From NCBI GenBank assembly GCA_965262305.1, contig CBDHEY010000002.1:1674001-1738000 (forward strand): a stretch of 64,000 nucleotides of DNA, in the 5' to 3' direction. A program made the position numbers and the translations under genes. Positions 1 through 9,360 of the stretch are shown here, piece after piece. Position 1 is the stretch's first letter, and each line of letters starts with the position of its first letter. The notes under the pieces are model-generated. The model was not told the origin of the DNA. It was given only the letters and a program-made list of their open reading frames with translations, and searched no databases. The DNA comes from CBDHEY01 sp965262305. Lineage in GTDB: Bacteria; Pseudomonadota; Gammaproteobacteria; Pseudomonadales; Cellvibrionaceae.

Positions 1-1
1 A

Positions 2-2845
2 AATTACAAAGAGTTAGAGCGGAGTCTTAAAGCAAAATTGCAAGCCGTTCGCTACAAAATTCTTGCAGGTGAATCAGAGCAAAAACAGAAAACTATCACA
101 GAGATAGAGCTTACAGTTGAAGCGAGTGTCACAGAACATGTTCGCCTTAGCTCAGATATTGAAAAGCACCGCACCGAATTTACCGGTTTGAGTGACGCAT
201 TTAATGAAGTTCAGGGTCGGTTTTATTCCATTGGCGCTGATATCGCACGACTTGAGCAATCGATTCAGCATGCAAAAGAGCGTGAAGTCCAGTTAAGGCG
301 TGACTTAGACGAAACCAATCGACATTGTGAACAAGCACAAGATCATCTGGAGGCAGATCAGTTGAAGGTCGAAGGCTGGCAAGCTGAAATATTAGAGATC
401 GAGCCTGAAATGGAATTGTTAAAAGAAGCAGAGTCGAGTTCTGGTGAAACCTTATTAGCGTCAGAAGAAGAAATGCAAAATTGGCAGCAAGATTGGGATC
501 AATTTAACCAACGCGCCGCCGAACCGCGTCAACAAGCTGAAGTGCAGCAATCAAAAATTCAATACTTGGAACAGGTTCAGCAGCGTTTATTAGAACGAAT
601 AGAAAAACTCGATTCCGAAAAAAGTGATTTAGTAGTCGAGAATGATGCTGCAGAGATCGGTGAGCTAGAAGAATCGGTACTAGTGTTGGAAGAGCGTGTG
701 GCGACTAAGACCGAATCCCTAGATCAGCTATCATTGAAAATTACCCAAATTCGCGAACAGCAACAACGTTTATCAAAAGAGAAAGATGAAGCTTTTGGGC
801 ACTTGCAGCAAGCAAAAGGGCGATATGCTTCTCTTGATGCTTTACAGCAGGCTGCACTTGAAAATAATGATGAGAGTATCAATTCATGGATAGAGCAAAA
901 TGATATTGGATTATCACCTAGACTGGCGCAAAAGATATCTGTCGAATCCGGATGGGATACAGCTCTGGAAACCGTACTGGGTAAATCTCTTCAAGCGATA
1001 TGTGTGAGTAGTCTCGAAGCATTAAAAGGCACGGAAGACATCAAAAAGGGCGAGGTTATTCTTGTTGAATCAAGTTCACTACAAAATTCACCAGTGGCTG
1101 AGGAGTTGCTTCTTTCAAAGGTCAATTGCGAGCATGATATATCGTCCCTTATTGGACAGATTTTTGTTGCCGAGACATACGATGACGCTTTGAGTAAACG
1201 TAATTCTTTAGAGCCGGGTCAATCAATCATTACTCGCAATGGTATCTGGTTAGGGAAAAATTGGTTAAAAGTTGCGAAAGGTGACGATACTAATTCTGGA
1301 GTCATAGCTCGTAAAGAAGAGCTAAGTCTATTAGCCGAACAAATCGAAAATAGCGAACAGCGACAACAAGAATTAGTCGACAAGTTAGATGATGTGATTA
1401 ATCAGCTTGACGAGTCAGAAGCTGCACGAGACTTAGGAAGAAAAGAACTTACATTGATTTCTAATGAATTCAGTGAAGCTAAGTCAGCGGCTTCAGCGAA
1501 AAAAGCAAAAGTTGCGCAACTATTAGAAAGTCGAGAAAGGATTGAAAAAGAGATTCAAGAATCTAAAGACCAACTTGAGATGGAAGCTGAAAATCTTGTG
1601 GCATCTCGTACGCTACTTCAAGAAGCGATTTCCGAAATGGAAAAGGATACAACTGAGCGAGAAGATTTAATAAATAAAAGAGATGAAATTCGCGCAAACT
1701 TAGATGAATTGCGTTTGCAGGCTCGATCAGATAAAGACAAGTCACATGCCATGGCCATGCGTTACCAGTCGGTCAAAACACAGTTGGATTCAATTCAGCA
1801 GGGCATAGTGAGGCTTAAAGAGCAAATGCAAGTAATGGAAGAGCGTAAAGCCTCGCTTCAGCAAAGCCTATTGGAAACAAAAGATCCTGGAGAAGAAAGT
1901 CAACTCGAGCTTGAAGCGCACCTAGAGAAGAGACTTTCAGTTGAAACAGAACTCAATGAAGCAAGGAAAAGGGTTGAGTCAGTGGAGACCGATATGCGTA
2001 AAGCCGAAGATGATAGAAATAAGATTGATCAAGTTCTGTCTGGTCATCGGAGTAGTTTAGAAAGTGCGCGCCTTGAAGCTAAGTCGATCGAAGTAAAACG
2101 AGAAAATTTAAAACAACAGTTAACCGAAGAAAATCTCGAGTTGAATGAGGTTATCGAGTCGCTTAACGAAGATGAAACGGACGCTTCGCTCTCAGAAGAA
2201 ATTGAAAAACTAGGGAATAAAATATCGCGATTAGGACCTATCAATCTTGCTGCGATTGATGAATTTAAAACAGAATCTGAGCGAAAACAGTATCTTGATG
2301 CTCAAAATGATGACCTAAAAGAAGCTTTAGATACTTTAGAAGGCGCGATAAAAAAAATCGATCGAGAGACTCGAACTCGGTTTAAGGAAACCTTTGATCA
2401 GGTAAACAGTGGTTTACAAGAACTTTTTCCAAAGGTGTTTGGCGGCGGTCATGCATACCTAGAGTTAACTGGCGAAGATATGTTGGATACAGGGATTGCG
2501 ATTATGGCTCGACCACCTGGTAAGAAAAATAGCACCATCCATTTATTATCTGGTGGTGAAAAAGCACTAACGGCAATCGCATTGGTGTTTTCAATTTTCC
2601 GGCTTAATCCAGCGCCATTTTGTATGCTTGACGAGGTTGACGCTCCTTTGGATGATGCCAACGTTGGTCGTTATGCACGTATGGTAGAGGAAATGTCATC
2701 TCAGGTGCAATTTATTTACATTACTCATAACAAAATAGCTATGGAAATGGCACATCAACTAATGGGAGTAACTATGCATGAGCCTGGAGTTTCTCGCATG
2801 GTAACGGTTGATGTCGAAGAAGCGGCCGAGCTAGCAGCGGTATAG
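2..2845 (+). CDS. smc: Chromosome partition protein SMC (5' end outside the window)
   Basis: This is the C-terminal ~947 residues of the SMC ATPase, which with ScpA and ScpB loads onto chromosomes and promotes arm juxtaposition. The frame is open to the left edge, so the N-terminal Walker A part lies outside the window. The fragment has long coiled coils on either side of a globular hinge (roughly fragment residues 280-440). The C-terminal ABC head follows, with the signature LLSGGEKALTAIAL, the Walker B FCMLDEVDAPLDDANV and the H-loop YITHNK. The order smc-zipA-ligA is typical of gammaproteobacteria. The identification is secure. Confidence 0.97.
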   Translation, partial: NYKELERSLKAKLQAVRYKILAGESEQKQKTITEIELTVEASVTEHVRLSSDIEKHRTEFTGLSDAFNEVQGRFYSIGADIARLEQSIQHAKEREVQLRRDLDETNRHCEQAQDHLEADQLKVEGWQAEILEIEPEMELLKEAESSSGETLLASEEEMQNWQQDWDQFNQRAAEPRQQAEVQQSKIQYLEQVQQRLLERIEKLDSEKSDLVVENDAAEIGELEESVLVLEERVATKTESLDQLSLKITQIREQQQRLSKEKDEAFGHLQQAKGRYASLDALQQAALENNDESINSWIEQNDIGLSPRLAQKISVESGWDTALETVLGKSLQAICVSSLEALKGTEDIKKGEVILVESSSLQNSPVAEELLLSKVNCEHDISSLIGQIFVAETYDDALSKRNSLEPGQSIITRNGIWLGKNWLKVAKGDDTNSGVIARKEELSLLAEQIENSEQRQQELVDKLDDVINQLDESEAARDLGRKELTLISNEFSEAKSAASAKKAKVAQLLESRERIEKEIQESKDQLEMEAENLVASRTLLQEAISEMEKDTTEREDLINKRDEIRANLDELRLQARSDKDKSHAMAMRYQSVKTQLDSIQQGIVRLKEQMQVMEERKASLQQSLLETKDPGEESQLELEAHLEKRLSVETELNEARKRVESVETDMRKAEDDRNKIDQVLSGHRSSLESARLEAKSIEVKRENLKQQLTEENLELNEVIESLNEDETDASLSEEIEKLGNKISRLGPINLAAIDEFKTESERKQYLDAQNDDLKEALDTLEGAIKKIDRETRTRFKETFDQVNSGLQELFPKVFGGGHAYLELTGEDMLDTGIAIMARPPGKKNSTIHLLSGGEKALTAIALVFSIFRLNPAPFCMLDEVDAPLDDANVGRYARMVEEMSSQVQFIYITHNKIAMEMAHQLMGVTMHEPGVSRMVTVDVEEAAELAAV

Positions 2846-2862
2846 TAAAAGGGGGAATCATT

Positions 2863-3804
2863 ATGCGAGATTGGTTGGCACTTATCGTTGTAATACTGAT
2901 TGTTGGAATTTTAATAGATGGCGTTAGGCGGATGCGGCTTGCGAAAAATGGTGCTCTGAAAATGTCGAGAACGGCAGAGCAGGCGGATGATAAATTGGAG
3001 CCGGAGTCCTACTCAAGTGAATTTCCAGGAGGTAAAGCGAGAGTTGCAAAACAAAGAGATTCCGATTCGGCCAAGGCACTCAATGAGTCTGTAAAACAAA
3101 AATTTGAAGCGGGTAAAGTAACCTTAGGCGCGCCACAACGCATTCCCGAACAGGTTACATTAAACCTAGAAGAATCCGTTCCTATGCTTATGGATTCCAT
3201 TGAGATGGGTGATCAAAAAGATTTAGACGATGAAGCACATGTTGAACCTTCTCTTGGTTCTGTTGAAAATATCGATGAAGTTGATGAGCGTTCACCATCT
3301 GAAACCTCGATAGAAAAACGTGATACAGAGAAGAGTGAATCCAATGAAGTTTCGGAAAGCAATTATATTGAGCCTGAAGAAGTATTGATCATCAATTTAA
3401 TGGCAAAGAAAGATTGCTTCTTTGAAGGAAACGATTTACTCGCTGCTTTAACAAAGCAAAATTTAAAGCTCGGCGCTATGGAAATATTTCATCGACATAT
3501 AGATGAAGAGGGCGAGGGTGCGGTTTTATATAGCCTAGCAAATATGGTTGTGCCGGGTACTTTTAAGCTTGCCGAAATGGATAGTTTTAAAACGCCTGGC
3601 GTGAGCATTTTTCTGAGCTTGCCTGTCGAGGCGGAAAGTATTGATGTCTACGATGATATGATCAAAACAGCAAAGTCACTTGCGGAAGATCTAGATGGTG
3701 AGCTTAAAGATGAAAACCGCAGTGTCATGACAAATCAAACTGTCGAGCATGGACGCCAGCGTGTCATTGAATATGAACGTAAGAAAAAATTAGCAAAAGC
3801 CTAG
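2863..3804 (+). CDS. zipA: Cell division protein ZipA
   Basis: ZipA is an inner-membrane protein that tethers FtsZ to the membrane at the division site. Here an N-terminal membrane segment (residues ~4-22, WLALIVVILIVGILIDGV) is followed by a basic patch and a long charged, low-complexity linker. The conserved C-terminal FtsZ-binding domain (~170-313) contains VLIINLMAKKDCFFEGNDLL and SIFLSLPVE. It starts 17 bases after smc, with a strong GGGGGAA ribosome-binding site before the ATG, so the two are probably co-transcribed. Length is normal for the family. Confidence 0.95.
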   Translation: MRDWLALIVVILIVGILIDGVRRMRLAKNGALKMSRTAEQADDKLEPESYSSEFPGGKARVAKQRDSDSAKALNESVKQKFEAGKVTLGAPQRIPEQVTLNLEESVPMLMDSIEMGDQKDLDDEAHVEPSLGSVENIDEVDERSPSETSIEKRDTEKSESNEVSESNYIEPEEVLIINLMAKKDCFFEGNDLLAALTKQNLKLGAMEIFHRHIDEEGEGAVLYSLANMVVPGTFKLAEMDSFKTPGVSIFLSLPVEAESIDVYDDMIKTAKSLAEDLDGELKDENRSVMTNQTVEHGRQRVIEYERKKKLAKA

Positions 3805-3826
3805 TACAGAGGTTCGTTAAGAATTA

Positions 3827-3898
3827 ATGGAAGAGCAAGTTAAAATAAACGAAGATTCTCTCGCTGAAGAGCTTGAGGATGCTAAAATCGCAAATTAA
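3827..3898 (+). other. Out-of-frame coding stretch for the N-terminal helix of LigA
   Basis: A 23-codon frame opens at an ATG 22 bases after zipA and ends at a TAA at 3896. Its residues IN-EDSLAEELED resemble the start of LigA proteins (compare IEQQLTE before LRTTL in E. coli LigA). The ligA frame continues with LKSQI one base out of register. I read this as the displaced 5' end of ligA rather than a separate gene. Confidence 0.6.
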
Positions 3899-5870
3899 TT
3901 ACCACGGACACAGGTATTATGTTTTAGACGATCCCGAGATTCCAGATACAGAATACGATCGTCTATTTAAACGACTCCTCGATATTGAAAAATTAAACCC
4001 TGAACTTCTTACTGCAGATTCTCCTTCGCAACGCGTTGGCGGCCAACCTCTTGATGCTTTTTCACAAGTGACTCACGAACTACCAATGCTGTCTCTTGAA
4101 AATGCATTTAATGAAGAAGATATGCGCGCTTTTGATAAGCGTATTAAAGATAGATTAAAAACGGACTCTACCATCAGTTATGCATGTGAACCAAAGTATG
4201 ATGGTATTGCAATTAGTTTGATTTATGAGAATGGAACGTTGGTTCGAGGGGCGACTCGTGGTGATGGCTCCACCGGTGAGGATATCACGCAAAACATTAA
4301 AACGATTGGTACTATACCATTGCGTTTAATTGGTTCAGATTTTCCTCCTATATTGGAAGTGCGTGGCGAAATTTACATTCCCAAATCTGGTTTTGAACAA
4401 CTCAATAATAACGCGTTAAAACGAGGTGAAAAAATTTTTGCCAATGCGCGAAATGCCGCTGCAGGTAGCCTGCGCCAATTGGATTCTAAAGTGACTGCAT
4501 CCAGGCCACTAAAACTTTGTGCTTATAGTGTCGGTATTGTTTCTGGAGCAGTATTGCCAGACACTCATACCGCTATCCTTGATAAATTAAAAAGCTGGGG
4601 CTTTTTTCTAAGTAATGAACGGAAAGTAGCGCAAGGGGTGGATGCCTGTATGGAATACTATGAGACGCTTAAAGGAAAACGATCAAGTTTAGATTATGAT
4701 ATCGATGGCATCGTATTTAAAGTTGACTCTATTGAACTGCAAAGCAAACTAGGATTCGTGGCGCGCGCGCCGCGCTGGGCGATTGCTCATAAGTTTCCTG
4801 CACAAGAAGAAATTACACTACTTCATGATGTTGAATTTCAGGTTGGTCGCACTGGCGCTATTACACCTGTTGCGCGCTTAGAGCCTGTATTTGTTGGTGG
4901 CGTTACTGTGTCAAATGCAACCTTGCACAATAAAGATGAAGTAGAAAGACTTGGTGTATACATTGGTGATACGGTTGTTGTTCGACGTGCCGGTGATGTG
5001 ATACCTCAGATCGTTTCAGTCGTCTTGTCTAAGAGGCTTGAATCTGCAAGTCCCATTCGTTTTCCTGATACATGTCCTGTATGTGATTCTGAACTTGAGC
5101 AGAAACCCGGTGAAGCAGTTATGCGCTGCACCGGTGGCCCAATTATTTGTGACGCTCAAAGAAAAGAAGGTATAAAACACTTTGTATCTCGTCAGGCAAT
5201 GGATATTGACGGTTTAGGGGAAAAGCTTGTCGAACAATTTGTTGATGAAGGTTTGATTCACACTGCTGCTGATATTTTTGCCTTAGATTTTGCTCGTATT
5301 GAAGATCTAGAACGGATGGGGAAAAAATCTGCGGAAAATTTATCTAAAGCAATTGAATTATCTAAAGAAACAACATTACCTCGATTTCTTTATGGCTTAG
5401 GCATTAGAGAAGTGGGGCAAGCCACAGCATCTAATATTGCGGCACACTTTAAAACACTTGATGCGATACGTGAGGCTAATGAAGGCGCTTTGCTAGAAGT
5501 GGAAGATGTTGGGCCCGTAGTGGCAAATTATATTGTCGAATTCTTTTCGAACGATTTAAATAATCAACTTGTGGATACATTATTGGCGCGGGGTGTTTAT
5601 TGGCAAAGCCAAAAAGCAGTGGGTGCTGACGATTCTCTTATTTCTGGAAAAACCTTTGTCTTAACAGGTACTTTAGACGCTATGAGTCGTGATAAGGCAA
5701 AAGAGCAGTTGCAAGCATTGGGAGCGAAAGTGACTGGAAGTGTCTCTGCAAAAACTGATTACCTCGTTGCAGGTCCGGGAGCGGGTTCGAAATTAGCAAA
5801 GGCGCAGTCGTTGAATGTGTCAATTCTTGATGAAAACGAATTTCTTTCTCTTATTCGGCCTCATACATGA
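3873..5870 (+). CDS. ligA: NAD-dependent DNA ligase LigA (5' end shows an apparent one-base shift)
   Basis: LigA seals nicks using NAD+ during replication and repair. From the TTG at 3873 the product has the NAD-binding Ia region (YYVLDDPEIPDTEYDRL), the adenylated Lys in KYDG (about residue 108), the OB fold, a four-Cys zinc finger (CPVC...C...C, ~395-420), HhH repeats and a C-terminal BRCT domain (~590-665). The usual first ~18 residues are missing from this frame. They are encoded in another frame from an ATG at 3827 (MEEQVKINEDSLAEELED), and removing one base near 3881 joins them to LKSQINYH, matching the family helix. Translation may start at TTG 3873 or ATG 3879, or an assembly error may be present. 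The stop overlaps the next gene by 4 bases. Confidence 0.93.
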   Translation: MRMLKSQINYHGHRYYVLDDPEIPDTEYDRLFKRLLDIEKLNPELLTADSPSQRVGGQPLDAFSQVTHELPMLSLENAFNEEDMRAFDKRIKDRLKTDSTISYACEPKYDGIAISLIYENGTLVRGATRGDGSTGEDITQNIKTIGTIPLRLIGSDFPPILEVRGEIYIPKSGFEQLNNNALKRGEKIFANARNAAAGSLRQLDSKVTASRPLKLCAYSVGIVSGAVLPDTHTAILDKLKSWGFFLSNERKVAQGVDACMEYYETLKGKRSSLDYDIDGIVFKVDSIELQSKLGFVARAPRWAIAHKFPAQEEITLLHDVEFQVGRTGAITPVARLEPVFVGGVTVSNATLHNKDEVERLGVYIGDTVVVRRAGDVIPQIVSVVLSKRLESASPIRFPDTCPVCDSELEQKPGEAVMRCTGGPIICDAQRKEGIKHFVSRQAMDIDGLGEKLVEQFVDEGLIHTAADIFALDFARIEDLERMGKKSAENLSKAIELSKETTLPRFLYGLGIREVGQATASNIAAHFKTLDAIREANEGALLEVEDVGPVVANYIVEFFSNDLNNQLVDTLLARGVYWQSQKAVGADDSLISGKTFVLTGTLDAMSRDKAKEQLQALGAKVTGSVSAKTDYLVAGPGAGSKLAKAQSLNVSILDENEFLSLIRPHT

Positions 5871-6469
5871 TAAAAGTGTTTTTCCTCTTCATCTTGTGTT
5901 TCTTGGTTGGTGGCTGTGTGACCACACCGCCAAAGGACGTCAAAAATATTTGTGAGATTTTTCGTGACAAAGGCGGTTGGTACAAAGCAGCACGAAAAGC
6001 GACCAATAAGTGGGAGATTCCTATCTCAACAAATATGGCGTTTATGTACCAAGAGTCTCGGTTTATTTCTCGGGCAAAGCCCCCAAGAAAGTGGTATCTT
6101 GGATTCATTCCAGGGCCAAGGAAAAGTTCTTCTTATGGCTATTCACAAGCAAAAAAAGACACCTGGGAATGGTATAAGGAAAAAACTGGTCGAAGAGGTG
6201 CCGATCGAAACGATTTTGATGATGCGATTGATTTTATAGCTTGGTACAACCGAGTAAGCGTTGAACGATCTAAGATAACGCCTTCTGATACTTATCATTT
6301 GTATTTGGCTTATCATGAAGGACATGGTGGTTTTAACCGTCGCACTCACTCTAAAAAAGCATGGTTAAAAAAAGTAGCTAAAAAAGTTTCAGCGCGAGCC
6401 AATACATATGAAAAACAGCTTAAAACCTGTGAAGATGATCTTAAATCCCCGTGGTGGTGGCCCTTTTAG
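5867..6469 (+). CDS. Lipoprotein with lytic-transglycosylase (SLT-like) domain
   Basis: The protein begins with a lipoprotein signal peptide; the lipobox VGGC puts the lipidated Cys at residue 17. The rest resembles the lysozyme-like SLT fold, with a likely catalytic Glu63 in MYQESRF, then SSYGYSQAKKDTWEWY and an Asp-rich segment DDAIDFIAWYNR. Such enzymes cleave peptidoglycan between MurNAc and GlcNAc from the periplasmic face of a membrane. It overlaps ligA by ATGA, so translation is coupled. The C-terminus ends in SPWWWPF. The fold assignment rests on motif recognition only. Confidence 0.75.
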   Translation: MIKVFFLFILCFLVGGCVTTPPKDVKNICEIFRDKGGWYKAARKATNKWEIPISTNMAFMYQESRFISRAKPPRKWYLGFIPGPRKSSSYGYSQAKKDTWEWYKEKTGRRGADRNDFDDAIDFIAWYNRVSVERSKITPSDTYHLYLAYHEGHGGFNRRTHSKKAWLKKVAKKVSARANTYEKQLKTCEDDLKSPWWWPF

Positions 6470-6480
6470 ACGTTAAAATT

Positions 6481-6903
6481 ATGGATCAAGAATCAATTGT
6501 TTATGGTTGTATAAAAGATATTTCTGGTTCGGAATTGGATAGTCATCGTCGTAAATCTAATAGATTAGCAATGTTGAGCCTCCCTCAGGCAGACGAATGG
6601 CCTTATTTGAATAGGGAAATGTTCTCTGTACCCAAAGTTGAATGGAGTTCTGAGCTATATCAAACGGATGTCATGCATTTTGGTGCTTCGTACAAGGCGA
6701 TAGAATACGAATGGAACGCTTGGATGTCTAAGTTTGAAGAATTACTCGAGAATATGTACTGGGTTTCTGCGGTAGTTCATTTAGAAACAGAGCTTTCAGG
6801 CGTACACACCTTTTTGTGGGAGGCTAACGACAGTGGCCATTCACCAGGAAACGGAATAAAGAACATTAGATGTCAATGGACTCAAGAAAAAACGTTTCTG
6901 TAG
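6481..6903 (+). CDS. Hypothetical protein, ~140 aa
   Basis: I do not recognise this protein. The ATG at 6481 (MDQESIVYGCIKDI) is preferred over an upstream start that would overlap the transglycosylase gene. It has no signal peptide or membrane segment and is rich in Trp and acidic residues (EWPYLNREMF, EYEWNAWMSKFEELLENMYW). Composition and size resemble small cytosolic immunity-type proteins, but nothing nearby supports that role. Confidence 0.6.
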   Translation: MDQESIVYGCIKDISGSELDSHRRKSNRLAMLSLPQADEWPYLNREMFSVPKVEWSSELYQTDVMHFGASYKAIEYEWNAWMSKFEELLENMYWVSAVVHLETELSGVHTFLWEANDSGHSPGNGIKNIRCQWTQEKTFL

Positions 6904-7072
6904 ATTACTAATAATTATTTCAAGTGAACTTCTAAAATTAAAAGAGAGTTCATTTATGCCAAAAACGAATCACTGGAGCCAGAGTAGGTATTGGCCTAGC
7001 GTAGTACCTGTAAATGTTGTAATTCGAGTATGCCCCGAATTGTGTATATTCGTTTAACTTGAGCAAATTCTT

Positions 7073-7294
7073 TTGAAAATAAGACTTCGAGTCAATAAAC
7101 GCATAAATCTCTACGTGACACTTTTTTCTTGTGGCGCTTGTATTTGGATGATGGTTTATCGTTTTGGCCTTCCGCTTGATCGATTATTTAATATTTTTCT
7201 AATTTGTGTGGTTAGTATTGTTTTTCTTATTTTAATGGCATTGCCAATAGCTTGGTTTATTCGCAGAATTAATAGTCGTAACGACGATATATAA
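7073..7294 (+). CDS. Small two-span membrane protein, 73 aa
   Basis: From a TTG start the product has two hydrophobic spans (~12-31 and ~38-64) between a basic N-terminus (KIRLRVNKR) and a charged tail (RRINSRNDDI). No family is recognised. It stands alone between two non-coding stretches of ~170 and ~220 bases. The open frame and membrane-protein composition make it plausible, but the start is weak. Confidence 0.45.
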   Translation: MKIRLRVNKRINLYVTLFSCGACIWMMVYRFGLPLDRLFNIFLICVVSIVFLILMALPIAWFIRRINSRNDDI

Positions 7295-7375
7295 CAAGAC
7301 GATTACCAAAATTGGTAATAAAAGGAATTTAACCATTATTTATCGCTCTAAGAAGTTAGATTAACTTTGCCGTAC

Positions 7376-7398
7376 AAACAATTTGAGAGAATTTGTTT
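7376..7398. promoter_or_regulatory. Imperfect inverted repeat upstream of the acyl-CoA dehydrogenase gene
   Basis: AAACAATTT and AATTTGTTT face each other across GAGAG, matching in eight of nine positions. The repeat lies ~115 bases before a fatty-acid oxidation gene, where TetR-type fatty-acid regulators (PsrA/FadR-like) often bind. The surrounding 220 bases are very AT-rich, so chance is a real alternative. Confidence 0.25.
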
Positions 7399-7513
7399 TT
7401 ACTTTTGCTGTTAAAACAAGTCTAAATTAAATGTTGTTTGATTGTTGGTTTTAGTAATTAAAACTACACTTAATAAAACAATATAAGAAAAAATAAAACG
7501 CGGAATAACAATT

Positions 7514-9292
7514 ATGACAGACTATAAAGCTCCTTTGAATGACGTCAAATTCGTCATGGATGAATTGTTGGACTACCCAGCCCACATAGACAAACTTGGT
7601 TTTGGCGAAGATGCCTCACCAGATATTGTTTCCGCTATTCTCGAAGAAGCCGCAAAATTTGCTGAAAATGTTCTTGCTCCCTTAAACCAATCGGGTGACC
7701 AAGAAGGTTGCTCTTGGAACGACGGAGATGTGACCACGCCTTCAGGGTTTAAAGAAGCCTATGCTCAGTTTGTAGAAGCAGGCTGGCCATCAATGTGTCA
7801 TTCGCAAGATTTGGGCGGGCAGGGCTTACCTGAGTCTTTAGGTGTTCTGATTAATGAAATAAATGGCACTGCCAATTGGTCTTGGTCGATGTATCCCGGA
7901 TTGTCACATGGCGCAATGAAAACGCTTGATTATCATGGCACCGAAGAGCAAAAACAAACCTATTTAAGTAAATTGATTGAAGGGACTTGGACCGGCACTA
8001 TGTGCCTGACAGAGCCTCATTGTGGTACAGATTTAGGTATCCTTCGAACAAAAGCTGAACCGAACGAAGATGGTAGCTATTCAATCACTGGAACAAAAAT
8101 ATTTATCTCTGCTGGCGAACACGATCTCGCCGAAAATATTGTACATATCGTACTCGCTAAGTTGCCGGACGCTCCTGAAGGTACAAAAGGTATTTCTCTG
8201 TTTGTGGTACCCAAATTTTTACCAAGAGATGGTGAAGTTGGCGAACGTAATCAGGTTAACTGCGGTTCGATTGAGCATAAAATGGGAATTCATGGGAATG
8301 CTACTTGTGTTTTAAATTTTGATGGCGCGAAGGGTTTCTTGATCGGTCCACCCAATAAGGGTTTGAACTGTATGTTTACCTTTATGAATGCTGCGAGAAT
8401 AGGAACAGCTATACAAGGTCTGGCTCATGCTGAATTGGGTTATCAAAAATCCTTGGCTTATGCCAAGGATAGATTACAAATGCGTTCTCTATCTGGCGTG
8501 AAAAACCCTAATAAAGAAGCTGATCCAATTATTGTTCATCCTGATGTTCGAAAAATGCTACTCACGCAAAAAGCGATTGCCGAAGGTGGAAGAATGCTAA
8601 TTCACTATACGTCTTTGTTAGTGGATATCGAACACTTTTCCAAGGATGAAGAAGAAAAATCAAATGCTGCTGATCAGTTATCCTTGTTAACTCCAATTGC
8701 GAAAGCTTTTTTAACCGAAACTGGTTTTGAATCAGCAAATCTTGGTTTACAAGTATTTGGTGGCCACGGATATATTCAGGAATGGGGCGTAGAACAAAAC
8801 GTAAGGGATTCTCGTATTTCGATGCTTTACGAAGGTACAACTGGTATTCAAGCGTTGGATCTTTTGGGACGAAAAGTATTAATGTCGCAAGGTGAAGTAC
8901 TGAAGAGATTTACGAAGGTTATACATAAATTCTGTCAGGCTAATGATGGTGAAGACGCGAAAGAGTTTATTGACACTTTAGCAAGTTTAAACAAGGAGTG
9001 GGGCGAAATTACTATGCATATAGGACTTACCGCCATGGAAAACCCTGATGAAGTTGGTGCCGCCAGTGTCGATTACCTTATGTATTCTGGTTATGTGACA
9101 CTTGCCTATTTTTGGGCGAGAGCAGCTTTGACCGCTTTAAAATCCGATTCGTCAAATGAAGAATTCTATTCTTCCAAAATAAAGACGGCACGTTTTTATT
9201 ACAAGAAAATTTTACCTAGAACCCGAACACTCATTGAAACAATGAAATCCGGCGCAAACTCACTTATGGATTTTGAAGATGGGGAATTTTAA
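7514..9292 (+). CDS. Acyl-CoA dehydrogenase, long (~592 aa) DmdC/FadE-like subfamily
   Basis: This FAD enzyme introduces the alpha,beta double bond into an acyl-CoA. The order is an N-terminal helical extension, the acyl-CoA dehydrogenase core (MCLTEPHCGTDL flavin-binding segment, ~150-170), the catalytic Glu at ~440 in MLYEGTTGIQ, and a C-terminal extension typical of the ~600-residue members. These act on fatty acyl-CoAs or on 3-methylmercaptopropionyl-CoA; the substrate cannot be decided here. A fadD-type ligase lies 68 bases downstream, favouring fatty-acid oxidation. Confidence 0.9.
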   Translation: MTDYKAPLNDVKFVMDELLDYPAHIDKLGFGEDASPDIVSAILEEAAKFAENVLAPLNQSGDQEGCSWNDGDVTTPSGFKEAYAQFVEAGWPSMCHSQDLGGQGLPESLGVLINEINGTANWSWSMYPGLSHGAMKTLDYHGTEEQKQTYLSKLIEGTWTGTMCLTEPHCGTDLGILRTKAEPNEDGSYSITGTKIFISAGEHDLAENIVHIVLAKLPDAPEGTKGISLFVVPKFLPRDGEVGERNQVNCGSIEHKMGIHGNATCVLNFDGAKGFLIGPPNKGLNCMFTFMNAARIGTAIQGLAHAELGYQKSLAYAKDRLQMRSLSGVKNPNKEADPIIVHPDVRKMLLTQKAIAEGGRMLIHYTSLLVDIEHFSKDEEEKSNAADQLSLLTPIAKAFLTETGFESANLGLQVFGGHGYIQEWGVEQNVRDSRISMLYEGTTGIQALDLLGRKVLMSQGEVLKRFTKVIHKFCQANDGEDAKEFIDTLASLNKEWGEITMHIGLTAMENPDEVGAASVDYLMYSGYVTLAYFWARAALTALKSDSSNEEFYSSKIKTARFYYKKILPRTRTLIETMKSGANSLMDFEDGEF

Positions 9293-9360
9293 TTGGTATT
9301 AGGTTTTCATCGATAGCGCGCTCCTAGCGAGAATCAAAAATAATAGATAAGGAGTTAAGT

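Noticed and set aside
6956..7057. 33-codon open frame (MPKTNHWSQSRYWPSVV) with AGAGAG upstream
   Set aside because: Too short and isolated to separate from chance; the flanking stretch also contains a loose inverted repeat (6922-6955). No homologue can be checked.
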